In this document: positions 12,189-24,552 of the stretch, piece after piece
How the letters are laid out: the number at the start of each line of letters is the position of its first letter
How positions within the stretch are numbered: position 1 is the stretch's first letter
Assembly: GCA_028023455.1 (NCBI GenBank)
Contig: JAQFVV010006246.1
Span: 3,709,501-3,773,500 of the forward strand
DNA: 64,000 bases
Origin: Epiperipatus broadwayi
Taxonomy: Eukaryota; Onychophora; Udeonychophora; Euonychophora; Peripatidae
Reading direction: 5' to 3'
The notes under the pieces: model-generated
Told to the model about the DNA's origin: nothing
What the model saw: only the letters and a program-made list of their open reading frames with translations
Database searches by the model: none
Translations under genes and position numbers: made by a program

Positions 12189-14840
12189 GTAAGTAACTAG
12201 ATCTATTTTATGTTAATTTTGTATTTATAATTGACATTATTGTTATTACTTGTCTAATAATTACTTTTATATGCTTTTTATTATATTCAACATTTATTTT
12301 TATTTTTTTAAAATTGATTGTATATTTTAATTTTAATAATATTTATTGTTTTTAATCCACTTACGTTTTCAATCTAATATTATACTTATTGCTTCATTTT
12401 TTTATTTTATATATATTTTTATGGTTTTTTTATTTTATTTTACCAATGTAATACAGTATTTTTAATATTGTGTTACATTGGTGAAAGAGAAGAAAAATAA
12501 CAAAAATAAGTGTCAAATAAAGAATGAAATAATAATCATAATAACGTATTCATAAATTATTTTTTTAAATATAGGGAATATTTTCACATTTTTCCATCTC
12601 AAGTGAAGTTTGTATTATTTTCTTGAATAAGTTATCTTTAAAAAATTTTAAATAATTGTGTTGTAAAAACAGATGAAGAAAATTTTATCATTGGCAAGAA
12701 AACTAAGATTATTATTATACAAAAAATTGTTACTCCTGAATTAAAATAATAATTCACATGATATACTATTAGTAATAAAATAAAAATTTCCATAATGGCC
12801 ATATTAGAGTCACTGGTATTAGTTCCTCCCTATTTTGATACTGACTTATTTTTAAGAAATATTTATCTCAAAAAAAAAAGTGGCTACTTCTAAATAATCA
12901 TTATAAAATGAAAACCATAAAAAATCATTAATAATGACAAAAATAAAATTTCCAATAAAGTCATTGACAATGAGCCAATTACCATAAAATCCCAAATAGA
13001 ACAATTTACAAAAAAAAAAAACCAATAATATATATAAAATTTTTATAAAAAATACTTATATTTAATTTGATGGGTGCTGCACTAAAAATCAAACATATTT
13101 TTATTATTAAACTAAAATCTGTTGCATTTAATTTGAAATAAAAGTATGGGGAAATCAGATATTAATTAATTCAATTACTAATGCACTAAAAGCCAAAAAG
13201 TATTTTTTAATTCAATCATAATTTTAATATTATATTTAACTTGAAATAAAAATGTGGGACATCCATAAATTAATTAATCTAATCACTTGTTTTAGTGCAT
13301 TAATCATCAAATTAAATAAAAGCATTTTAATCAAATATTTTTTATTTTTTGATAGTCAGATATTTGACAACAAACTTTTTGTAAATTCATATTCAAGTTT
13401 AAAAATTGAGAATTTAAACATCTTACTACATTTTTAGCATTCAAATCAAAATTCACAAGCTTTAAAAATTGCTTACAAGATTTTTTTGTGTATGAAGGAA
13501 GCTTTTTTAAACAAAGCAAATTTTAGTTAAGCAATCAAAGGAAATTAAGCTTTCATTCTTCATTTTGTTTTCTTTTAATCAGCTACAAACACTTTTTAGT
13601 GAATTTGTCATGAAATTTAATGAAAGTATATTTTTTTTTAAATTTTACTGCTGTTTATCATGTATCACTGAAACGTACTGAACTGGTATTAGTACAGTTT
13701 GAAATTTAACTTGCAATATAGTTAAAGTGGATAAACTAGCTCCTGAAATATTGCATTGTCATTAATCCTTAACACATACACAATCTGAAGAAAATCCAAT
13801 TCATAGAAGTACATTAAAGATCAATTATAACATTTTATGCATATAACAAACAAACCCAATTTCTAAAAAAAGATTCTTTTAAAATTTTTAGCAAAAAATT
13901 ATACCTATAAATACTAACAAAAATAAAAATGCTTAGGACTTTATGTAAAAATAATGATGACATTAATGCCCTCATATTTATTTTCAATAATCTGTAATCC
14001 TCTCTTAAATTAATGAAAAAAAGGTTAATAATAGAAAAGATTATAAAATTTATTTGTTATGTTGTGAAATGCCAATTGCATTCTTGGGAAAGGAATAACT
14101 TCAAAGACAATAATACAAACAGTGTTCAGTGAACAAATTAGGCAGAAGAGGATAGTAATCACATCTCATATATTCCCCAATTATAATAAAACATATGGCT
14201 TAGAAAACTATTGTGTTAATCTTTATTTTGAAAAAGATATATTTATAATGTAAGAAACTTTAGTGTAGTAGTTGGTGATTCAGGTTTCATATCAAATTAT
14301 TTTCATTCATTTCATTTTCACTTCAATTTCTATTATTTGAATTTGTAGTTGATTTAGAAGACAACTTATATGCTCTTAATGGGTTTCAATGATAACAATT
14401 ATGCCTTTTCATGAACAATCAAGAGATAATTAAAATGTTCACTGAGTAGAACTGGTGTATTACAAACTATGCATTTAATTTCACATGTTGATCATATTTT
14501 GTAGCAATTCTGTGGGTTTTTTTGGATGAACAGATTTTTCAATGATGATTAAATACTAATTTGATTATATTTAATAAACTCCAGAATTTAGAGTGATTTT
14601 CTTTTTTCTCTTAAAAATGAGAGAAAGAGATAATCAAGACACTTTATCAATTGTATTACCAGATATATTGTTTCATCTGACGTCCTAGAATTTTAAGAGA
14701 TATGCTTAGGAGATCTAATTAACTGTGATATCATTGTAGTTAAGATGTATTTCTATGCTGCGCATTATTGTGAATCTTTGGCACCTGATTAAACAACTAA
14801 CAATATTATTCAAAATTGATTATAGATATTTATTAGACTC

Positions 14841-15100
14841 TATATTTATGTTTGTTTACAATTAAAACGTGCCTGAAAAATTCGAGTTTTTAAACTGATA
14901 CTGATAGTTAATGTAAGTGCTCTGAGTTGAAGTTTTAGATCTAGTTTCTGAAATCCTAATTTTTCACTGAGGTGAGCCATTAAGCTGGAAATCAATTGGT
15001 CTGGAGATGACAATTTTTCGATAGAGATTTTGAATTCTTTCTTTGCTAGCACTTATAATTAAAGTTTGTTTGGAGCTAGTGGTAAGCTCCATCTAGTGAA
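14841..15100. repeat. Old copy of the foldback family seen at 22850-23660
   Basis: This segment aligns with the right arm of the foldback element at about 23450-23650. Shared blocks in the same order are AAGTGCT..TGAGTTG, TTTTAGATCTAG, a TCACTGA/AATGAGCCA-like block, GATAGAGATTTTG and a GCACTTAT..AAAG end followed by GAGCTA.TGGTA. It is diverged and retains only one arm. It is therefore an older solo arm of the same dispersed, non-coding family. Confidence 0.55.
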
Positions 15101-17301
15101 CATTTTAGCACAAGCTTAAGCAAATTGCATAATTTGTGTGCTGTTTTATTTTATATATATATATAATCATTACTGTTTCCAAATCAGATTCAACTGCATT
15201 GTATGCAAAGAATATTTGTTAAAAGTCTAATAGTTTCAATATTTTATGTTTATTGTATGTTTATTTCTACTTATTGTGACCTTTTTTCCTCATGATTGCT
15301 ATGTTGCTTAAAATCATTTTTAAAAAGTACAAAATAATAATAAATTTCATTATTTTTACTTATTATATCTACAATTTTTTTTTTTAGAAAATTAATGCTA
15401 ATTTTATATATGCATTCCTGAAATGATAGAGGTTTTTTTTTTTTTTTGCCTAATAAGAGTTAATATTATTCTAAATAATTTTTATTGAACATATGAAATA
15501 TATATATATATTATAAATGCTCCGTATGATTTCTAACTGAAAATTTTCAAAAAAATTTTTAGAAAAACTTTCATTATTTTCTAAACTTTTAGGCACTTCA
15601 TAGTATAAAAAGCAATAAATAGATATATGATAGTAGTATATGTTGCTATTGTTTTTATGTCACTATAATGTATGTATATAGGGGTATGTTAGAAAATATA
15701 TCTTCTAGTTTTCTTTTGAAGAATAATAATTCTAGTCATTTGATTCATTTATCCAGCATAAAACATTATTATTCTCACCACCCATTCACATGAATATTTA
15801 AATGTTTTGATATCTAATTAAAAGTACTATTTACTTAATTAGAGGCTATAACTTATGATAAGCTTTAGAAGTACTTGTTCTATAGTTGATTTCTTAATGT
15901 AAATAAATTTATGATAAATAATAATTTGTATTGATATTGTTTCCAGCATTCAATATCATAGGTTTGAAAATTACATATTCTAACAATCATCTATTCACTG
16001 CCAAGAAAGTTTTTTGCGTAAAATTACAAGAAAAGTTCGAATTACAATACTAATTATATATATTGTACCGAGAACTTAAAACCAAAACTTTAATTTATAA
16101 AAAGCTCTTGAATTTACTTTTCATAATACATACAAAATTTTATTTTATCCATTTGGGATGAACAAATAATTATACAAGTCCATTATGGATAAGGATGCAA
16201 CTCTCCAAAGGGAGAGAATGCAATATATGAGCCGTAATTCAAAATAACCCAATTATATTCCCTCTATATATTCAGCTAAGAAATATTTCTTTTTCTTAAG
16301 TTAGAAACAAATTGTCTGACACGATCAAAATGTCACATGATAAATAAATTTATATAGTTTATTCAGTAATCATTTAATAATTGAAAACACAAAACATAAA
16401 CCTACATAAAAAACATGATAATAATTGACAGCCATACCCACACACATATGTACAAATATTTTGTAACTTTACAATAAATCATTAATAAATATTTTATAAT
16501 AATAGTAAAGTTACTCATGACTACTACATATATATAAACTGAAAGTTTGTGTCATAAAAAATAACTGAAACCACTTACTTACTTGATTATTAGGTCTGTT
16601 TTCTGGAAATTAAATTAATAATCTTACTGTGGCAGTATTTCTTTAATGTCACATATAATCATACAAAAGAAAAATCATTCTTTTAAAACAAGAGAATTTT
16701 CTTTATCCAATGTCATTTGTTTTCAGAACTGTTCAGTGTTCTATAGCATTTATTTTTTCTTTGTAATTACAATCCTAGTGATGGCAGTGGATTTCCCATA
16801 TGTTTGCATTGAATAACTTCTAAATAAAAATTTGAAAAAGAGATATATGAATAAGTAAATGAAAAATACATTCTTAATAATATCAATGACTAAATTATAT
16901 TTTTCAAAAGTAGATATTTAATAAAGGATAGAAACAGATTTATCTTACATAAGTAATAATTTTAAAGCAGCTTCTTGTGTCTCATTTCATGTTTGAACTC
17001 ATTTATAGGTCATTATCTCAATTAGTTTGACCATAAACAGCTCCATATGGTTTCAGGCTTTATGTGAGCATATGTTAAATTTAGCCTACCATAATTTTAT
17101 TTTCTATTATTTCAAATTTTGTAAAACAATCGCAGACAAATGATTTTTATCAAAATTGTCATTGTATACATTTTCCTCCATGATAGCTTAACTAGAAATC
17201 AATTATCTTCAGGCAAATATATTGGTTAAACTTCTCAGCTGATATTTTAAACAGCCAAATATCATCCAATCTTCATTCTCACAAGCCAACTGCTAAAACT
17301 C

Positions 17302-17358
17302 AAAATAATAATAATAATAATAGTAATAATAATAATAACAACAACAACAACAAAAACA
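17302..17358. repeat. (AAT)n / (AAC)n compound microsatellite
   Basis: A run of AAT trinucleotides with one TAG interruption passes into AAC trinucleotides and back to AAT. It sits just upstream of a SINE-like patch that ends in another AAT run, so the two tracts could flank one short retroposon. Confidence 0.85.
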
Positions 17359-17369
17359 ATAATAATTAC

Positions 17370-17490
17370 CAAGTCAAGCATTGATCGTCAAGAAGTCAGC
17401 AACAACTGCTTTACAAGCAATTGTCCGGGTTAGCAGGTTCACTTCCCAGCTGATGCTATGACACATGAAAAAAATAATAATAATAATCAT
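17370..17490 (+). repeat. Possible SINE fragment with (AAT)n tail
   Basis: A G+C-richer patch contains GCAGGTTCACTTCCC, close to a polymerase III B box, and ends in an A/(AAT)n tail at about 17467-17487. Many SINEs end in such short repeats. No A box is clear, and the tRNA origin is only suggested. Confidence 0.35.
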
Positions 17491-17920
17491 TAAATTCTTT
17501 TCTTTTTTACTACATGATTATCTGTTCTATCAAAAGTTATACTATCTATAAAAAAAACAGTTACTATTTGTATTTTATTTTAGAAAAATACATTCTTTAA
17601 TTTCAATTTACAGATATGTTTCTATCAACATAAATTTCTTTCTTTTATCTAATTGTTACAACAAAATTTTTAACAATGGCAAGACTAATTAATTCAATTA
17701 AAATAAAATATTTTATGTTTGTGATAATAATCAACATCCATACACTTTTATTAGATTAATATTACTGAACTATTTAACGACTTTAAATACAATATTTCTT
17801 AATCTTATTGTATTACTATTATATATATATTTTTTGTTAATAAATCAAAAAAAAACCTGTAACTATTAGAATACAGAATGTCTCTAGATTGAGAGCTTTA
17901 TTCTATCATTATATATATAT

Positions 17921-18360
17921 CAAATCAAAACTACCCCAAATCCAAAATTAAACCAGACCAGCATAAAAATAATATAAAAACACAACCTAAGGTTTCACTG
18001 CTACAAGCAGACTTCTCAAGTGTAAAGAACTACAAAACTACACAATATATATAATATTAAAAACTACCCACAAATCCATTCACTTCCCATCCACCCTTAA
18101 TATTAAAAGAACTCTTAAATAAGTTAATTGCTTCAGAATAATAAATTTTCAATAATAAAGACTCTTTAATTCTTCTTTTGATTTCATTTCTCTCAAAGAA
18201 GACAACCTTAGCTTCATCAAAATCAATAGTGTGGCCTGTATCTTTTTCATGGACATACAAAGCAGAACTAAGATATCTATTTTTAACTCTACTTTTATGA
18301 ACCTTTATTCTTTCATTTAAACTCAAACTACTCTGACCTATGTAAACCTTCTTACAAAAT
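17921..18360. repeat. Left arm of a ~440-bp inverted repeat
   Basis: This segment is, by eye, nearly identical to the reverse complement of 18502-18940. Differences are only scattered single bases. The spacer between the arms is about 141 bp. The arms carry the 3' coding end and 3' flank of a Penelope-like element in opposite orientations. The match stops abruptly at an (AT)n tract on the left (17911-17920) and at TATATTGACTAG on the right. Confidence 0.9.
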
Positions 18361-18500
18361 AAACAAGGAATAAAATATACTACACCAGGAATAGTCTTTC
18401 TATCAAAAACTTCTTTTGTATTATTTAATAAATTATTCAATGTAACATCCCTTTTCCAAGCAATTTTCTTATTTCCAAACAATATACTATTTCTACACAC
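18057..18500 (-). pseudogene. Penelope-like element, C-terminal GIY-YIG endonuclease (5'-truncated)
   Basis: A 147-codon minus-strand frame encodes the C-terminal endonuclease of a Penelope-like retroelement. It has the GIY-like strand GVVYFI, a CxxC pair (PCLFCKK), VYIGQSS (the YIG motif), LNERIKVHK with the conserved arginine, a histidine region (YVHEKDTGH) and the catalytic-type glutamate in FFERNE. The family uses this domain to nick target DNA for primed reverse transcription. The reverse transcriptase that should precede it is missing: the copy begins abruptly at 18501, where the inverted partner starts. The endonuclease frame itself is uninterrupted, so the insertion looks fairly young. 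Confidence 0.85.
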
Positions 18501-18501
18501 A

Positions 18502-18940
18502 ATTTTGTAAGAAGGTTTACATAGGTCAGAGTAGTTTGAGTTTAAATGAAAGAATAAAGGTTCATAAAGGTAGAGTTAAAAATAGATATCTTAGTTCTGC
18601 TTTGTATGTCCATGAAAAAGATACAGGCCACACTATTGATTTTGATGAAGCTAAGGTTGTCTTCTTTGAGAGAAATGAAATGAAAAGAAGAATTAAAGAG
18701 TCTTTATTATTGAAAATTTATTATTCTGAAGCAATTAACTTATTTAAGAGATCTTTTAATATTAAAGGTGGATGGGAAGTGAATGGATTTGTGGGTAGTT
18801 TTTAATATTATATATATTGTGTAGTTTTGTAGTTCTTTACACTTGAGAAGTCTGCTTGTAGCAGTGAAACCTTAGGTTGTGTTTTTATATTATTTTTATG
18901 CTGATCTGGTTTAATTTTGGATTTGGGGTAGTTTTGATTT
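18502..18940. repeat. Right arm of the ~440-bp inverted repeat
   Basis: This is the near-identical inverted partner of 17921-18360. It starts inside the endonuclease coding sequence, at the codons for FCKKVYIG, and runs through the stop codon into the 3' flank. Two partial copies joined 5' end to 5' end, 3' ends outward, fit the inverted or tandem copy structure (pLTR) typical of Penelope-like elements. Confidence 0.9.
18536..18805 (+). pseudogene. Second, shorter Penelope-like GIY-YIG C-terminal fragment
   Basis: An 89-codon plus-strand frame is almost identical to the last 89 residues of the minus-strand copy, with differences such as Ile/Met in NEIKRR and Ser/Arg in LFKSSF. It lacks the GIY strand and, in frame, begins after the YIG motif, so it cannot make a complete nuclease. 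It is the coding part of the right inverted arm. Confidence 0.85.
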
Positions 18941-19689
18941 TATATTGACTAGTTTAGCTTTATGCTTGTAATGTTTATATATATATATATAATTGTATCA
19001 AACATTTCAATCTCTGTGGTCAAGTTGCAATCTTTAATGTCTTTATAAGTAAATTAGTCCATTAATAAAGATGGGGTTCCACTATGTTTTTAAGGGATTC
19101 TACCTTTATTGTTAAAAGGAAGTTGCCTTAACAATAGTTTGAAATTGTTGATTGTATCAATATTGGGATTGTCCAAGTGTTGTCTGGTTTTTAATGACAT
19201 ATATATATATAAAATAATGTATTTTAGAAATATTAAACCTGTGGTTATGATTTACTTTTATTTATTTTGTATTAGTCTTTGGAATTTACAAAAAATTCAT
19301 TTATTTTATTATTATCAGCAATCTTTAATAATAATTTATAATTTTAACTTTAAAATAAATTAATATATTAGAGAGAAACACTTAATAAATTTTAAAGAGG
19401 AGTTAAGATATTTTTCAATCCATTTTTATGCAAAGACCCAGAAAGTGGAAGAACATGCTATATGTTAAGGAATAGTGCAAAATTGAAAGTTTATTTTCAG
19501 TACTAAGCTTCCAACTTTATGATGTTTCCATTCTAAGTTATTTTCAAATGTACTGGTAGCAGTTACTATTAATAAAAAAAAGTAATATTAAATCACCTTT
19601 TATATATTTATCATTAAATATAGACAGTTATATTTATCACTTTCAAGAAGATTTATATTTTTTTGCAATGAAAAGAGAAAAAAAACTTA

Positions 19690-21110
19690 TAAAAATGAGT
19701 TTTGTAATGATTATACAAAACAATATCTGCATCACAAATACATCCATGTATAGAACATGCTTGTTTGTTTGATGTTTTGCAATAACGTCTTTTAATTTCT
19801 TCAGGAGAAAACTTTTTTAAAAAATATTTTTCAATACAATATCTAATTATAGATTTTCATTGTATTTTGTTTTCTGCCATATCTTTCAATGGAAACATTT
19901 GATATTGCACTTCTTTAGAATATCTTTGGGTTTATTCTTATGATGTAGACAGCATTTACCTCTCTTGTGAAAACCATGCTCAATTACTCATACTTTTAAC
20001 AAATCTTTCCATGTTTGTTTACTTTACATGTCCAATTGGACTCAGAAGTATCACATTTACTAAACTGAAGAACATATTGTGTTTTTTGATCTTGCCACTG
20101 TGTTCTTAAAAGTTTTCAGAGTATCTTTAAGTGAAACTTTTCTAATATCTTTGTATTGCATTTATAGAGTATATAAGTCACACTTCCAGATAATAAATTG
20201 GATAAAATAACAGCTCTGTATGCAGCAACTTAGTTGTAATAGTTATGTCCCTGTGATGAAATATTTTTTTAACTTGTTAAAAACAGAAGTAACACAGTGA
20301 AGTTTATGTTGTATTTCAACATTAAAGTTCATCTTTATACTTTTAAATTATTAAATTATTTAAACTGATTTTCATTTTCAAGTTAATAAACCATCCAAAT
20401 TAAAAGTTAAGGATTTTTTCCCATTGGTCAATAAAAAAAACTTCTTGCTCTTTGTATGTTACATTCATATTGTAAGAATATTTTATAAATTTTTTTTTTG
20501 AACTGGCAAAAATAGCACAATTATCAACATACTTCAAATTCAGATTCCAAGAAGAAACTTTATAATATTAATAAAATTTGGTGAACAAACAACTAATTTT
20601 AAATAATGACATTGATCTGTTTTATTAACTAAATCAAATGCTTTAATCAAATCAATAAAAGCGATATATAAATCATTCATTTTTTCATAATACTTTTTTT
20701 TGCATTTGTCTGGAAACTAAAGTTATGTCTATGGTGTTTATTAATTCTTTAAAATCACATTGCCTTTCTGGTGAACATCCATATATGACTGAAAGAAATC
20801 CATTCAACATGAAAATGCCTTTGCTATAGTGGATAATAATGATATTTCATAATAATGGCTGCAATCTTATCTATTTTTATTTTTTAAAATTACAACAGAA
20901 ACATTCTTAAGATTAAACACAATTTCATGTGTTCATATATTTTTAAAAAAGACCAATAATTTTGAAGGTAATATATCACCCCCATATTTTAAAAATTCTC
21001 CAGATAATTCATCATGATCTGCAACCATTCCATTTTTAAGATTACAAATTGCTATTTTGATAAAAAAAAATTAATAATCATTCTTTTGAAGTACCTAAAA
21101 TTTCTAATTT
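19690..21110 (-). pseudogene. Decayed LINE, reverse transcriptase to C terminus
   Basis: No long frame remains, but three-frame reading of the minus strand recovers a non-LTR retrotransposon in the right order. FIDLIKAFDLVN (RT motif A region) lies near 20620-20660, and D-N-C-A-I-F-A-S-S, a mutated form of the catalytic A-D-D box, near 20505-20530. A degenerate thumb/C-terminal block leads to QWQDQKT near 20085-20105, and a Cys/His finger (ACSIHGCICDADIVLYNHYKTH) lies near 19700-19770. This arrangement is that of the LINE families whose C terminus reads ...WQDKxxxTEVL... followed by a C2H2 finger. Many stops and frameshifts show great age. The plus-strand relic at 34940-35555 belongs to the same or a close family. 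Confidence 0.6.
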
Positions 21111-21839
21111 GAAAATTGTCATATATTACTGAAACTTGAAATTATCTTAGAATTTATTATGGATATAAGTAAATCTATTCTCAGATTCACTAAAAAGCAG
21201 TCGCATGACTGCCATTAATAAGAATTAATAATTTAAATTCTAATTTTTGATAACTGACATTTATATTTCAGCAATAATTTAAACTGTAATAAAAGAATTT
21301 AAAAATAACTACAAATTATATTTTTTGAAAAATATCTGTTACTTGTCAATATTAAAATTTTCTTTAAAATGTTTTGAAAACTTATTTAACATCTATTTCA
21401 AATGTTAATAATCAACCAAATGCATAAATAACAAATTAATTCTAAAATCGTTTCACACACAAAAAAAAACAGCGAATCAAAAGTAATCTCACTGAATCCA
21501 ATTATACAATGCAATATGGAGACACATTGCTTATAAATATAAAGTGTAGGCATCAGTTAAAGATATTGGAATATAGTTTAACTAATATGATTTTACTCTA
21601 TAAATAAATATATACTGTTTTAAGCTTTTTCTAACTTTCTATTCCCAATGTATATTAGCTTTGTAATTCTATGTAATTATTTAGCAGTATATTATTTATT
21701 AAATATTCTAGCTTGTCATTAAATACTTTGTTAAATCTAATTGTTGTATTAATTAATTTATTATTAAATAATTGATAGCATTATTTTTAATCTATTAATA
21801 AAACATTAAATCATACTAAGTCTTTTTGTTTGTGTTTTG

Positions 21840-21863
21840 TTTTTTGTTGTTGTTGTTGTTGTT
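21840..21863. repeat. (GTT)n microsatellite
   Basis: A short run of GTT trinucleotides lies about 120 bp before the CUB 1b exon acceptor. Confidence 0.9.
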
Positions 21864-21983
21864 AATATAAAGCAAAATATTTTAGTTAATATGCTTCAAT
21901 GTTTGTATTGCTTTATGCCAGTAAGAATATAGAATTGACCTGCATGTTTAGAATAAATTGATTACTATTTATTTTACTTCTAG

Positions 21984-22146
21984 GTATATGATGGTCCAGA
22001 TGAAAATAGTGCTCTTCTTCTTAAACATTGTGGAAATGCATTGCCAAACCCACCATTTATAAAATCAACAAGCAATCAACTTTTGGTTCACATGAAGACA
22101 AATGGTAATATTGATGCAAATGGATTTAATGCAAGCTTTAAAACAG
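21984..22146 (+). CDS. CUB-domain protein exon, second half of CUB 1
   Basis: The acceptor is CTTCTAG and the donor GTTGGT at 22147. The exon enters in phase 0 and leaves with one base of the next codon. Its 54 codons read V-Y-D-G-P-D-E-N..., then KHCGN with the fourth CUB cysteine, then S-T-S-N-Q-L-L-V-H and ANGFNASFKT, the closing strand. With exon 12007-12188 it makes a complete CUB of 115 residues. The position that in calcium-binding CUBs is the Asp of the S-D pair reads T-N, so with the Asn in the previous exon this CUB probably lacks a normal calcium site. That last point is inference. Confidence 0.88.
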
Positions 22147-22849
22147 GTTGGTATTTATATAATTTTGATATTTTCTTTATTAATTGAATTTAATGAAATA
22201 GCTTAATGAAATTTAACATGTGAAAAATTAGAAGCAACATCTTTCCAGGTTTGTATGTTATGTAAATTGTTGCTTTATCTCTCTTTCCATTTAATGATTT
22301 ACTTTTTGGTAAAAAAAAAAAATTAATAAAATGATTTATAATCTACATATAAGTTGCTTTGATAATAGAAATATATTTCACATCACTACTCATGAACCAT
22401 TTGTGTGAACATAAGCAATCTATTTATGGCATATAATAACTGTCATCTAATTTCTTAAATTAGTTTTGATTGTTATTGTCTACAGTAAGATTATAATTAA
22501 CATTAAAATATGTTAGTTGCTGCTCTAAATATTGCAGTGAAAGTGGAATTTAAAACTCATATTACAAACAAAGCTTTGTGTGCTTTTGGTAAAGTAGTAT
22601 AATGGCAAGCTTTGTAATTCAGTCTATGGATTGTGAATCAGTTCTGCCATTTCCAATGCTTGCAATTCATATGAACTGAATAACAAAGCATTTGGGTTTT
22701 TTTTTTATTATAAACAATATAAATTAAGTATAATAGCAACTAGATGTGAAGATGATTGACAATTGATGTTTACAATAATGGAATGACATTTTATATTGGT
22801 ATTTCAATATCCATATATACAATATCTACACATATATGTAATATAGGGA

Positions 22850-23660
22850 GTGTACCAATAGCACCAATAAGCTTTTATTGATATGTGCCACAAGAGAAAG
22901 CATTGAAATCCCTATCAGACTGGTTTTGAGCTTATGGCTTGCCTCAGTGATCCTGTCCTCAGATCAGTTTCAAGCTTTTGGCTTACCTGAGTGAGGTGCT
23001 AGGACATTCAGACCCTAGATCTAAAATACCAACTCAAAGCCAGCACTCATCCAATACATAACTATTAAGTAGAAAATCTGAAATTTTTAATCAAGTAAAT
23101 GTCTTTAAATCCAGCTATTTATTTTAAATAGCTATATGAGTCTGAAAACATTTCAGCATCACAATATATTAATAGATAATATTGCCAAAGCCTCAAGGGA
23201 AAAATTATAATAATCAATAAAGCAAGTCATATATCACATAACTTGTTTTAAGTTTGGTATCACAGATATTTAATATATAGAGTGCACCAATATCTCTAAC
23301 AAGCTTTTATTGATAAGTGCCACAAGAGAAAGTGATGTTATATTGCTGAGGCTATTAATATATGATGAGGCTGAAGTGTTTTCAGATGTATATAGTTATT
23401 TAACATAGACAGCTGGATTTAAAGACGTTTATGTGTCTGAAAATTTCAGATTTTCTACTTAATAGTTAAGTATTAGATAAGTGCTGGCTTTGAGTTGGTA
23501 TTTTAGATCTAGTGTCTGAATGTCCTAGTGCCTCACTGAAATGAGCCAAATGCTTGAAACCAGTCTGAGGATAGGGATAAATTCTAGATAGAGATTTTGT
23601 ATATTTTCTCTAATGGCACTTATCAATAAAAGCTTGTTAGAGCTATTGGTATGCTTTCTA
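22850..23660. repeat. Foldback (long inverted repeat) element, non-coding
   Basis: The left arm at about 22850-23165 is the imperfect reverse complement of about 23340-23660. The shared end sequence is CCAATA..AAGCTTTTATTGATA followed by GTGCCA and AGAGAAA. A third partial copy of this end sits internally at about 23278-23335, next to the centre. Arms carry shared blocks such as AGATCTA, GTGCTGGCTTTGAGTTGGTA and TCTACTTAATAGTTA. No ORF is seen. A related single arm lies at 14841-15100. The structure fits a MITE or foldback family, or two adjacent copies in opposite orientation. Confidence 0.75.
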
Positions 23661-23867
23661 TATAACATATCTGTAATACAAGTTTAAAACAAGTCATGCC
23701 ATATATGACTTGCTTTATTGATTATTATCTATACATATGTATATATATAATATTATTTTGTAATTGTATGTACACTTTCCTGTTCTGTTATCAAAAATAT
23801 TGATATTTTATTTTCGTTTTTCTTTATTAGACTTTCAACATGATAATCTCTTTATATATACATATAT

Positions 23868-24272
23868 ATGGGTTATCTTAAGGGTTTTAAGATGTATGTA
23901 TATTGAAAATAAGGCAATGAGAATATTAAAATTTTCATCATTTCTATATAAGCTTCACTATGTACATCCATATTTACCTATACATTACAAATATGCAATT
24001 TTTTTATCATTAATGTTATTATCAATTTTATCGCATAATTGTTAAAAACAAAATTAATAATAATTAAAATTATTTGTGGTAAAATTTATAATATTAATGG
24101 TAAAAAAAATTGCATATTTTTAATGTATAAAAAAATACAAATGTGTGCAGTGACATTTGCAGGAATTATGAAAATTTTAATATTGTCACTGTCTTAATTT
24201 ATTTATTTAATTTATAGAAATTTTTTTTTTTTCAATATACATGAGTGTTAAAATCCTGAAGCTGACTAAAGT
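23868..24272. repeat. Second foldback element
   Basis: The left half (about 23868-24015) and right half (about 24096-24272) are imperfect inverted copies. Outer blocks pair as TCTTAAGGGTTTTAAGATG with the complement of ACTGTTAAAATCCTGAAG-like sequence. Inner blocks pair as TACATTACAAATATGCAATT with the complement of AATTGCATATTTTTAATGTA. The loop is A/T-rich. A 93-codon ORF (23764-24045) overlaps the left arm and is probably chance. It ends about 165 bp before the CUB 2a exon. Confidence 0.65.
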
Positions 24273-24438
24273 GTACTTTCAAAAATAATATTATGTTACC
24301 TTTTTACCACTGAAATAGAATCAAACTAATAATTTGTGATAAGTATGAGAGAAATAGAACTTTATTAAATAATTTGTTGATAAAACATTATATTTATAAA
24401 TAATGATGAAAGATATAAACTGTTTCTTAACTTTTCAG

Positions 24439-24552
24439 CTTGTGGTGCTATTTTGAATGCTTCTTCTAATGGTGAAATTGTCTCTCCAAATTATCCTGGC
24501 AATTATGATAATGATGCATCATGTGTATGGATTATTGACAGTCAATTACCAG
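24439..24552 (+). CDS. CUB-domain protein exon, first part of CUB 2
   Basis: The acceptor is ACTTTTCAG and the donor GTATAT at 24553. The exon is phase 1 at both ends. The first two bases complete an Ala codon begun in the previous exon, giving A-C-G-A-I-L-N, then GEIVSPNYPGNYDNDASC with V-W-I-I-D following, and it ends at L-P-G. It contains CUB cysteines 1 and 2 and the SPNYPxNY signature, the most conserved part of the module. It is shorter than the matching exons of CUB 1 and CUB 3, so the intron falls earlier in this domain. Confidence 0.88.

Larger units (their letters stand above)
12189..21983 (+). other. Intron between CUB 1 half-exons (~9.8 kb)
   Basis: A GTAAGT donor and a TTCTAG acceptor flank it. 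Joining the exons restores Y-V-A-V-Y-D-G, the canonical CUB strand, which confirms the intron. It contains the repeats listed separately. The stretches 12200-14840, 15130-17300 and 18945-19690 are low-complexity A/T sequence in which I see no gene. Confidence 0.85.
22147..24438 (+). other. Intron between CUB 1 and CUB 2 (~2.3 kb)
   Basis: A phase-1 intron that separates two CUB modules cleanly. The two foldback elements listed separately occupy most of it. A SINE-like patch with tRNA-like spacing at about 22590-22690 is too weak to call. Confidence 0.8.

Noticed and set aside
23764-24045. 93-codon ORF
   Set aside because: It overlaps an arm of a foldback element, is made of low-complexity hydrophobic residues and has no family match.
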